A stretch of DNA of 64,000 bases from positions 29,700,585 through 29,764,584 of the forward strand of contig NC_063061.1 of assembly GCF_018812025.1 (NCBI RefSeq), given 5' to 3'. Origin of the DNA: Megalobrama amblycephala (Eukaryota; Chordata; Actinopteri; Cypriniformes; Xenocyprididae). The notes under the pieces were generated by a model. It ran no database searches and was not told the origin of the DNA. It saw only the letters and a program-made list of their open reading frames with translations. The position numbers were made by a program, and so were the translations under genes. Shown piece by piece: positions 1 to 11,000 of the stretch. Every line of letters starts with the position of its first letter. Positions within the stretch are counted from its first letter, which is position 1.

Positions 1-539
1 TTACAAATAACTTGAGTTATGTAATTAGATTACTTTTTTAAGTAACTAGTAAAGTAACACATTACTTTTTCAATTTACAACAAAATATCCAAACTACCTT
101 TTTAAAATAAGTAACTTATATAAGTCACTTTTTCACATTTATTGACTGACGGCTCTCCTGTCTCCATGTTGAGATAAATAAATTGCAGAGGTGTTGTGTG
201 CGCTGTATGAACATGATGATTATAGTAGTTCTAGACTAAATGTGAACATGCATTTACTCATCTCACTTGCACGAAAACAGAAATTCCTCAAAATGAATAA
301 AAACAGTGAAATACAATCTCAGAATTTTATGCAAACCTGTAATTATTAACTGTATTAAATTATACAAATATACTTTATGTATTTAGTCTCACTTTATTAA
401 CCACTGTTTTTGCTGCTGACCTTCAATTATCTAATTCAACCACACTAATAGGCAAAAATTTACTTTAGATTAGATTTAGAAATAAGAGTGTTGAACTTCC
501 TTCTCCTGTATCCTATTTTTCTTTAATCCAGAATGGCAG

Positions 540-1107
540 TAGCCTGGGTGCCAGCCCGAACCCCGCCCACAACATTTTTTGGACGGGAAGTTCGGTCTGG
601 ACTCGATCCATTGTGGAGTAATTATGCTCGGCTCCCAGAAGGCCGAGCCAGTCAAATTGCCAGGGCGGGCTTTAATCGATGATGGACAGGCTATCTGCGG
701 TTACGTAACCACCCACGTCATCAAAGAGCGCTTGGGTTGAATTGGTTTTCACCAACGATGACTGCAGCTGGAGAAGTAAGATGTTTAGATTCCGCTATCA
801 CGTCTGTAATAAAAGAAATCGACAGCGCATTAATTTTAAAAGACGAACAAAGAACTGCAATCAAGGCATTTGTCGATGGGAAAGATGTGTTTGCCGTCCT
901 TCCAACGGGATTCGGCAAAAGTTTAAGTACAAGTTCAACATATGTCACTTACTGCGTTGCTCTGATTGGTTGTAGGTCTATCCAATTGAGTGCAGATTTT
1001 TTTTTTTTTTTACTGGTTCGGTTAAGACACGCCCCATAATTCAAGTGCAATGGAGCAGTATCAGACTCACATTCTGCCTAGAATATGAGTATGACGAAGT
1101 CAGGCTA
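540..1107. mobile_element. 568-bp nested element with 9-bp target duplication
   Basis: The element is bounded by the direct repeat gaatggcag at 531-539 and 1108-1116, and its ends are short inverted repeats (TAGCCTG at the left, CAGGCTA at the right). A 9-bp duplication fits a Mutator-like element, or an hAT if one base matches by chance. Its interior is richer in G+C than the surroundings and carries the helicase fragment described separately. It is inserted inside the CAGTGTTGGGG-type element, so it is the younger of the two. Confidence 0.7.
737..1039 (+). pseudogene. Truncated RecQ-like DNA helicase fragment
   Basis: An open frame of 100 codons starts at 737. Its middle shows the start of a superfamily-2 helicase core: a stretch resembling the region before motif I (LKDEQRTAIKAF), then GKDVFAVLPTGFGKS, a Walker A motif (GFGKS) of the RecQ type, at about 880-921. 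After Walker A the frame runs into non-homologous sequence and a poly-T tract and stops at 1039. Motifs Ia to VI are missing, so it cannot be an active helicase. It lies wholly inside the 540-1107 element, which suggests capture or descent from a longer autonomous transposon. The family assignment rests on the motif alone. Confidence 0.6.
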
Positions 1108-1389
1108 GAATGGCAGCACAGCTGAAAGGTTTGTTTGAGCTGCGCCCTCTACTGTACAGGCATAAATATGCTTGTCCTTCAGCCTGAGGTTTATAAATTT
1201 CACTTTTGGTATGAAAAGGCCATAACATTTGTTCAAAATAGAACTTTTTGTTGTTATTTAAAAACAAACAAGCAAGCCCAGCCTGTAATGCATTACTTTT
1301 CATAAAACAGTAACGCAGTTAGTTACTTTTTTATGGAGTAACGCAATATTGTAATGCATTACTTTTAAAAGTAACTTTCCCCAGCACTG

Positions 1390-2685
1390 GTGAGGGATGT
1401 ATATAGTGACCAAAAATCTTATATTTGAGCATCTCTGATATATTATATATTACATAATATTACATATAAGAGGTTAGATAAAGTGATATATTTTTGTAAA
1501 TACGTTAGAATGCAGCCACAATTTATATTTTTCTAAAACACTATAGTATTGAATAATTACCATATTCATACACAATGGTATTCATATCCATGTCACTCAA
1601 AATAATCCCATGGTATTACCTTTGTCCCAAAAAACCAAAGTAATCCTGATATTTTTTTTGGTTACTGCATTGTAATTTGTAAAACTCAAATGACAACAAG
1701 CAATAACAAGCATAAAAACAAGTTCAAAACAATTTTAATAGGCAGCTATGGTTTAAAAAAAAAAAAACTTGACCAAACCATGTTGATGGACTAAATTGTG
1801 TATCTTGCAGACAATCATCAGAGCAGTGATATAACCCATGCAGTTATTTTGTCTCTTTCTGCAAATCCATTCTCTAATGATTATAGCCTTTTCTCCATAT
1901 GTGCGGTCAGTCAGTTATCTAATCGCTGTTTATGCTGAGGTAACACTGATATTAAATGGATTCTACTTTCCAGATCTTTCCAGCGCAGCAGCAATGCGTC
2001 ATCACTTTGGGGATTATTGCAACCGATACAGAGCTTTGAATATCTAAGCAAACACATATCTAGTACAATGTGAGGGGGTGTGTTGGTGTCAGTAGCCTGG
2101 GGTCATTGGCTGGTGTGTTGGTGGCAGCTGATGGATAGAGGTTGAGGCACGATCATCACTGAGAAACACTGTAGGATGTCGCGTGTGAAAGCCAGTAATC
2201 ATGTTATTAGGCAGTTAGGACACCCGGTGCTCTGGGCACCAAAGATGACGCGGTTTCAGTCGAGCAGTGATGTCATCTTCTCCAGCTGACACGCTAACAT
2301 GCAACTCAATAAAATGTCCAGACTTATCTACACTATGCACACATGTACATGTATAGTTTTTATTTGCAAGCCATGGTCTTTATAGATCTCATTGTCAGAC
2401 ACAAGTTTGTGCTAGTGTAGCACATAAAGGCTTGCATAATGCATGACATTATCTACACCAAGCATCAGGAGAGACATAAATAAATATAAACTTTGGCTGG
2501 CACCTTTTTATTTAGACCAAAGTCTACATTTTGACCTCATGTTGTGAGTTCATCCTGTGAATTCATTAATCTCTTAGGAGATAGTTATATAATTTCTTCT
2601 TGGCCTAAATAAAGCCAAACCATCTTTAAAGTCAGACTGCATCCGAAATCACATACTTCCCTACTATACGCGTGGAAATGTATGG
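1390..2685. other. A+T-rich non-coding stretch
   Basis: No exon, RNA gene or complete transposon was recognised. The short open frame at 1838-2047 lacks splice signals, codon bias and recognisable motifs. It could include an upstream non-coding exon or promoter of the kinase gene, but nothing in the sequence shows this. Confidence 0.4.
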
Positions 2686-3757
2686 CTCAATAGCGCCACC
2701 TACAAAATTTCAATTAAGCGCCCTTTGCGCTACGTTTCATGTACGGGTATGAAATTCGGTAGACAGATGTAACAGCCAAATAACTACAAAAAAAATCTGA
2801 AAACCCAACAGAAAATTAGATATTTTTAATTTTCTTTTTTTTTTTTCTTTTTTGCCATTTACTTTAACAAACTCCTCCTAGAGCTTTAATCAGATCAGCA
2901 TAACATTTGGTCAGTCTAATCTAAAAGCTATTCACTGAAGGGCGTGTTCGTGGCGGCCTGACAAAATCTGATGTTTCGCCGTGAAACAGGAACTCAGGCA
3001 TACAATGTTCGATCTGCCCCAAACTTCACGTTTTATTAGAGTCCTGGCCTGAAGACATCTACATGCCAATATTCAGTTACAGTCATAGCGCCACCTGCGG
3101 GCAACAGGAAATGCCATGTTTTACACTGTGATTAACTCCTCATTGAGATTTAACCAGATCAACATCATATTTGGTCAGTCTAATATTAAGGCCTTACTGA
3201 TGTTAAATTGCAAAGATCTTGAGTTTTCATTGAAAGGCGTGTCTCGTGGCGGCCTGACAAATTCTGATGTTTCGCCATGAAAGAGGAAGCTGTTGTAACT
3301 CAGGCATACAATATCCGATCTGCCCCAAACTTCACATGTGTGATAAGAGTCCTGGCCTGAAGACATGTACATGACAATATTCAGTTAGTCATAGTGCCAA
3401 CGGTTGGCAACTGTAATTCAAGGCATGCTTTATATTGTAATTCACTACCAGAAACACATTTCAATATGCCACAAAGTACGAAACATGCTAGAAACATGTT
3501 AAATCATGCAACACTTGGCTAAGTGCTAATGTATGCGATTAACGCCAAGAAACAGGAAGTTGTTGTAACTCAGGCATACTATGTCCAATCCCTGAACACA
3601 TCTACATGACAATATTCAGTTATAGTAATAGCGCCACCCACTGGTAACAGGAAGTTGCGTGTTTAACGCTGTGATGCACTACTAGCAACATACTAAAATA
3701 CGCAATTGAGTGACACAAGTGCAAGGGCCCTTTCATCGCTGCTTGCAGCTTTAATTA
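2686..3757. repeat. Complex repeat with internal tandem-like units
   Basis: Blocks recur about 290 bp apart: GGCGTGT..GTGGCGGCCTGACAAA at 2941 and 3237, the CATACAATRTYCGATCTGCCCC block at 2999 and 3303, and AGCGCCACC-type boxes with an adjacent AACAGGAA at 2691, 3089 and 3631. It ends with TTTCATCGCTGCTTGCAGCTTTAATT near 3735-3757. No coding capacity is visible. The pattern fits a dispersed fish repeat with internal duplication. Confidence 0.6.
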
Positions 3758-4902
3758 AATATAAGTACCTACTGAAAGAGTATGTGGTTTCGGACACAGC
3801 CCCAATTCAAGGATAGCTTGCATAGCTAGAACTTTAACTATTGGTGGACTTTGCAGCTTATTTAGGCCAAAAGCTTCCAATTTATATAGGAAGACATCTG
3901 GCCAAGATCCAGATTGACCAAACACAGGTTCTTTTCGAGTTGGGTAAATTTGAAATTGGATATAACTCCGACAACAAAGGAGAATATTTAGGAGTGCTCA
4001 AGGATATCTCCTTGTTTCTCAAACAAAACTCTGAGTATGGTTTAAAGATTTTGTCATCGCAAACTTATTGAACTGTATCAACCTGCTATCTTGTAAATAC
4101 AACTTGTATGCAGTAAATTATGACTATAGTAGAGGTGGACGATATAAACAAAACTTTATATTATGATATTCTTACAATTTTGGTTGATAACAATAGATTA
4201 TGTATCACGATATACACATTTTTATTGAAATATTATTAAAAATACTGTAAGTACTGAGTACTGAAAAAATAAAGTATTGAAATGAAGTACTGAAAAATTC
4301 ATGGAAAATTTGTCAAAGTAATTGTAGACCTATATCAAAAATTATGAGTTTAAATTTATATTTTCCATAGTCATAAACACTGCAACAGCTAAATAAATAT
4401 ATTATGTAATGCAAATGCATGGTTAAACAGTAAAACGTTTTGTTGTGAATCTGTCTTATGAACCTGCAGATTTTGTTAAGTGTGCAGTATGATAAAGATA
4501 TTTGTAAAGGATTTGAAAATATGCACATATTTTATATAGAACCATTTTATTATTTGAGGTTACATCTGGAGGAAAGAAATGGCAGTAATTTTTCATCCGT
4601 TTTTTTTTTTTTTTTCTTTGGATTATCCTCTGTATAGATGCAGAGTTGGGCATTAAGATTGATCCCAAACAAATGGGCTTTACTTTCAACAAATGCTGGC
4701 TTTACTACAAAACTGGTCTTACATCATATGATTAAGGCTGTATATGATGAATTGTCTGTGAATTGTATTTATTTATTTTGTATTACAAAGCAGATTATTT
4801 CATGTCCTACAAATTAATCTTGGTTGCTTTGATTACTCCAGATCCACTTCTGCAGTGTAAAACTAAGCTTTATCTCTCTTGCTTCTGCTTTTTCCGTTGC
4901 AG
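3758..4902. other. Intergenic or intron sequence upstream of the kinase exons
   Basis: No exon is supported. A 76-codon open frame at 3841-4071 reads rather like protein but has no recognisable domain and no matching splice sites, so it is left unassigned. The rest is A+T rich with a poly-T run near 4600. A pyrimidine-rich tract ending TTCCGTTGCAG at 4892-4902 is the acceptor of the first visible kinase exon. Confidence 0.4.
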
Positions 4903-5096
4903 ATGAGATCTCTAAGATGTGTGAGGTAGATGAGACTCCGGAACCTGTCAGTCCCACGCTGCTCAGCGAATCCACAGACACCTACTGCCAGACCGACTGC
5001 TGGCACCCACTCCGCACCACCGTTCGCAAGCTGGAATTCTGGGATGACTTCAGCGCAGAGCTTATCGGAACTGGCTTCTTCTCTAAGGTCTACAAG
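4903..5096 (+). CDS. Kinase exon: N-terminus and glycine-rich loop
   Basis: The acceptor is TTCCGTTGCAG and the donor AAG|GTAAGG. The exon encodes an acidic, serine- and threonine-rich lead followed by [19 protein letters not shown], the first strands of the kinase fold with the nucleotide-binding loop. The best internal start is ATG at 4917, in frame; the four codons before it are open. The exon starts in phase 1, so it may be an internal exon. Confidence 0.85.
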
Positions 5097-8000
5097 GTAA
5101 GGGTTTCCTCTCAATAATGGAGGAGGAAAAACAAATTACAGTTTGGAGATGGAAAGTTTGCAACAAAAAAAATGTACTAAAATTGCTAGAATGACCTGAA
5201 GGCAGCATGTAATAATGGACGCAGCTGCTGTATCGCTGATATTGAACAGCACAGAATCTGATTAGATAATCTGCCCTTTAGCAAAAGTGCGCTGATTTAA
5301 TCAAAGCTGTGAAAATGAGGCACATCAAGATCTCAGGCGCTCAAGGCCTTCAAAGTTTTCATCACTTGGTTTTGTTCCATACCAAATTCTGTTTCCAAAA
5401 TGTTAAAGGATTAGTTCACTTTCAAATGAAAATGACCAAAAGCTTTACTCACCCTCAAGCCATCCTAGGTGTATATGACTTTCTTCTTTCTGACGAACAC
5501 AATCCTAGAAATATTAATAAATATCCTGACGCATCCAAGCTTTATAATGGCAGTATGTGTTACCAAATGAGCATGAGCCACATCCATCCATCATAAACAT
5601 ATTCCACACGGCTCCGGAGGGTTAATAAAGGCCTTCTGAAGCGAAGCGATGCGTTTCTGTAAAAAAATATCCATATTAAACAAGTTTTGAAGTAATATAT
5701 CTAGCTTCCGCCAGACCGCCTTCCGTATTCAAATTACGGAAAAACAGAACTGACATAAGTTGAATAGGGAAGGCGTAGAACGTACAGCGTAAGCTTTTTG
5801 AAGAATACGGAAGGAGATCTGGCGGAAGCCAGATATATTACTTTGTAACTTTTTAAATATGGATATTTTTTACACAAACGCATCTTTATTAACCCTCCGG
5901 AGCCGTGTGGACTATATTTATGATGGATGGATGTAGATGGAGACACTTTCTTCAGCTCATACTCGGTTTGGTAATGCTTACTGCCATTATAAAGCTCGGA
6001 TGCGTCAGGATATTTATTATTATTTCTAAGATTGTGTTCGTCAGAAAGAAGAAAGTCATATAAAGAGTAAAGCTTGAGGTAATCTTGGGGTAATTTTCAT
6101 TTGAAAGTGAACTAATCCTTTAAATAATCCTGAAATCATTTTGTCTGGAAGTCACAGCCCTGTTAGTCCTTACAACAGAACTGTACAGACATGGTGTGTT
6201 TGTAGTCTCCCAAAAACAAGCTACATCCTGCAGACGGTTTTTAACTCAACACAGAAATACATGTTTAGCGTCATGTACCGTCAACACCCAGTCAAGCTTA
6301 AATGGTCTTGAAAGACTTCACAAACAAGAAAATAACTATATGTTTTTAAAAAATATTTGAGGAACCACATTTTGTTTATATGCCATGCCTCATCTTGTAA
6401 AATATCCTCCCTCCTGCATTACTTTACCTTCATAATTCAAGTTGAAAGAATTCATTGAAGGCCATTTTGTTACAAGTAGACCTCACAAAAATGCCAAAGT
6501 GTGAAACTCTTAGTGCTTGATATTATCTTGACTGATTGACTTTGGTAAAGACTTGGCTCACAACAGAGCTTTACAATAGCAGAGTGATGGAACGTAGATA
6601 ACGTGTTTAATATCAGTGCACACAGAACATGAAAAACTGTGCCACATACCTCCACTGTGACCATTCTCACACCACGGGCCAAGAAATGTGACAAATTTAC
6701 ATTTTATGTAAAGAACATTGTGTACTAAAGGAGACGTGTGCTGTAAAGGAATAGGATTACCTCAGGGGAAAATGAGAGAGATGCTTCTTTTTGTTGTGAA
6801 CGTGTTTAGAGAATCTCAGTGAAGGAAATCCCTCCTGTTGAAACTCCCACTCTAATCAATATAATGTTGTTTTCTACCACTCAGGTGATGCACAGCACTA
6901 CAAAAAAGGTGATGGTGGTGAAGATCTATAAGAATGACGTGGATCAGAACAGCATTGTGAGGGAGATCAGTTTACTTCAGAAACTCTCCCACCCGAACAT
7001 TGTGAGGTGAGCCGCCTCTGCGCACGCGATTAATCACTTCCATCAATCCCACGCCGGCCTGATGCTCATAGCGCCCACTCAGAACATGAGAAGAAAACAA
7101 CTCTGACTCTGTTTGCCTAATACTGAATAACAAATCCTGACTGGGTTAAAATTTCCTGACCTTGAACAAAAATAACTCGTGATTGGCTACAATTAAAAAA
7201 TATAAAAATTATAATTCAAAATACAACTTAAAATTTAAAATACAATTTAAAATTCTGATATTAAAAGCATCAGACTGTAATGCCTACACACAGCCCTTGC
7301 TTTAGTTACTAAGCTTTAGTAATGTTTGCTAAAACAAGCATCATTATTTGTACTGCTTGTAAGGATACATATCTACACCATATTAGCCGGTATTAGAGAT
7401 TTTTAGTTCATTGGTATCGTTCATTATTGGAAATTTAATTTGTGCATGTTCAATTCTAATATCAGTTAGATCTTCAAATCTTAAGGCCCGTTCACACCAA
7501 GAACGATAACTATAACGATAACTATATTTGCGTCCACACCAACGAACAATAATGGTCTGTTTATTCTAAACGCATGCTCTGCAGTTTCAAAGTGTGTACA
7601 TGCATGTCATTCGTTGAACATGTCTTTGCTGTTCTTGTTGCATTTACATGGCTTTAGCCAGCAGATGTCCTCAGCATGCAATGTTTTGAGTGAATAGCTA
7701 GTGTAATCGATCTAATCTAAGTGAATTTAGCTGACAAAGTCAATATAGTGGAATAAAAACAACCCCTAGTCTTTTTCACTGCAACTTCAAAGGAAGCAAG
7801 GCTATGTTGTCGAAACTAGCACTGGATACCTGAGGTAATTTTATGTTACACTGTTTGCTAGCCTGACATAATGATCTCATTGTTAATACTTCTCACCATT
7901 AATTCCGAGGTATGGCCGATTTGTTTTCCATATATCAATTTTCTTTAAAGTATAACTGAAAAGGGGCTTTTTGACTTGTCAAACAGTGGTGGATTTTTCT

Positions 8001-11000
8001 GGACCTCGGCGATTAACTTCTCCGCAATGTCGCCTTCCATTTTAAATGCGCAGATTGTTAAATTAGAATGGATTCTGATTGGCTGTCAGTGTTTTATTGT
8101 TCAACAGCTGGAAAAAAAATAATTCTAAAAGTGATTCCAACTATATCGTTCCTCTATATCATTATAGATGTGGTATGGTCTCTATGCTATTATTTTATAT
8201 TTAGAATGATTTTTAGAACTATATCTTTTATAGTTATCGTTCTTTGTGTGAACGGGCCTTTAGTCGTCAAATCTTAATTACACTGTTAAATATAATCTTT
8301 AGCAAATTTCCATATGAATATCAAATTTTCATACTGTACAATGTTGTGATACATAAATTCTGTAACACTTTATTTTAAGGTCTTTTAACTAATTGCTTAT
8401 TTGCATGCATATTACTATAATATTGGCTGTTTATTAGCAATTATTAAGCACATATTAATGCCTTATTCTGCATGACCTTATTCTACATTCTTAATCCGAC
8501 CCAATACCTAAACTTAACAACTAACTTACTATTAATAAGCAGTAAATTGGGAGTTTATTGAGGAAAAAGTCATAAATAATAGTGAATACATGTACCCTAT
8601 ACTAAAGTGTTACCATAAATTCTTTTGTAGAATTTGAATCTGTCAGTCCAAATCCGATTATTGGTGTATCCAATTGGAATCCATTGTGTATCACAGCTGT
8701 TCAGATCTGATTTGTGCGTCCATGCCACTCTTTCGTTTTCCAGAATATTTGCATTGGTATCTTTGGCAATCACATTGCATTAATAGGTATACGCCGCCGC
8801 GCTGGACTACTGCATCTTCTGAGGCAGCGGCAGAAATGTAGGAGGCTTTATTCCATGCTGTCATCTCCGGCACTTTCAAAACATGTCTTCGTTATATTGT
8901 TATTCTGCTCATCCGACACTTTACAACAGCTCTATTCTGAAGCGACTTTCAGCATGTTTCCTATAACAATGTCTAACAATTACATTTTACATGACGTGAG
9001 AAAGTCACATAAACTACGCAAAATCCGACCTGGGGTGCGTTTCTCGAAAGCGTTTCCCGGAACTTGCGACCATAGTTTGCTTTGGGAAACGCACCCCAGA
9101 TCGGATTTTGTGTAGATAGAAACTTGGAGTGGCCTCATATTTGTCTACCCTAGCAACACCCTAGCAACCACCCAGAATACCCTAGGAACCCAATAGCAAC
9201 TAAAACCTACTAGTACTTACTATATGCATAGCAATGTCCTGGTAAACACCTGCATTAAGGCAGTGAACTTTGGATAGGCACTCGCATTTGGTTGAAAATG
9301 TAAAAATCTACTTTTAATTTGCACTTCTGAAATGCTTGAAATTAAGTTTTATTTTAGTTTCAAGAGTTTACACAGATGTATAAAGGTCGCAGGTGCTGAT
9401 TGGATGATTTCTCAATCTTGTCATTGCCAGTAAATGTTCTAAACTTTGCATAATTCCTCATTCCTCAGACGGATAAAGTCAATTATTCTGATTTTCTTGT
9501 TGTAGGTACATGGGGATCTGTGTCAAGGAGAACAAGCTGTACCCAATTCTTGAGGTGGGTGGCAACTTTAAGGATTTAGTATTCACAATTCAGTGTTTCC
9601 AGTACAAGCAATCTTTGCTTTCTCAACGGGCTGACCGGTAAATCTCATGACACAAACCAGTGACTCACCATTAGGTTCTTCTAATGTGTCAAGAGTATAT
9701 AATTTCTACAAAGCAGAAGTTTTCCTGACTTAACATGCTGTAAAAGTGAGTTGTGTTTTCACTGTATAAATCCCGTCCTTCCCTCCTCCACCTAGTATGT
9801 TAGCGGAGGCTGTCTGGAGGAGCTGCTGGCCAGGGATGACGTCAGCCTCTGCTGGAGGGAGAAGATCGAACTGGGCTGTGATATCAGCCGAGGAATGACC
9901 TATCTCCATTACAAGAACATCTACCACAGAGACCTCAACTCTAAGGTGTGTTGGCAGGCTTTAGGGATCAAAGTTGAGCAATTATGGCAAAGATATATTA
10001 TGAAATATCACCTTGCAGCATGTGTCAAGAACACGCCTTGCATTTATAGATAATTACAGACATTTCTAATGTCATTCCAGTGAAATATGTGCTAATGATT
10101 TTAGCTCTAATGTTTTATTAACTTGCCTGACTTGACCTGAGTCATGTTTTGAACAAAATGATTCAGTGAAACCACGTATTTGAATGTTTAAGTGGTAGTT
10201 AGTACACTTTACTTGTGTCCATTTCCTATATAACTGGATGTGGCACAGACTTTTTTATTGCTTTGGCAAAGTTTAGTTTCTGATATTAGTTATGAGATAA
10301 CCGTAATATTATCTCGTATAATCTTACTCAAAATCAAAGTGAAGATTGGCATACTTACACAATGACACCAAAGTTGTCTGGATGCTTAAGCCACACTTAA
10401 AATATATTAAAATAATATGATTTTAAATAAGAATTAATTGCATTGCATTGGATATATCAAATTGATATCTGCAGACTATTGCTAGACATTTTCTCAGAAC
10501 TCACTCTTTTTACAAACTTTTAACCAACTGAAGTTAGTTCTGGGAAAAGATCTAGCATTATTTGCTTACAGATGCTGCTTGGTTTAAAATCTAAATTTTG
10601 CAATGAATTGAATGCATTTTAAGTGTGGTATGTACGCAAAAATAAAATTTCAAATTTACAGTTGAAACTATAAAAAAAAAAATTTAAAGGCATTTTGTAA
10701 CAAATAGTTTTCAATGTGTGAAACTCATGTGTGAGATTGATAATATCTTGAGTGAAAGACTTTGGTTAGGTGTAAAGTCATTTACTACGGTTATGGTTTC
10801 CATTTGTCCATTATGAACACAATAGCAGAGTGATGGAACGTAGATACCAAAACACATGTGACCATTCTCACACCGTGTGCCAAGGTATTTCAGCATTTTT
10901 TGGTAAAGAACATTGTGTCCTAAAGAAGACGCTTGCTGTAAAGGAACATGATTAACCCAGGGGAAAATAAGAGTGATGGTTCTTTCTGTTTTTCTTTTGA

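Larger units (their letters stand above)
1..1389. mobile_element. Right part of a CAGTGTTGGGG-type (hAT-like) DNA element
   Basis: The segment ends at 1389 with the inverted form of the terminus CAGTGCTGGGG and is full of short GTTACTTTT/AAGTAAC motifs on both sides (positions 20-130 and 1300-1380). The same terminus appears at both ends of the element at 52555-53291, so this is one family; the left end here lies outside the window. Known fish elements with this terminus are non-autonomous hAT relatives; that assignment is from memory. It is interrupted by the separate insertion 540-1107. Confidence 0.65.

Noticed and set aside
3841..4071. 76-codon frame reading like protein upstream of the kinase
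   Set aside because: No recognisable domain, no splice signals that would join it to the kinase exons, and no neighbouring coding sequence.
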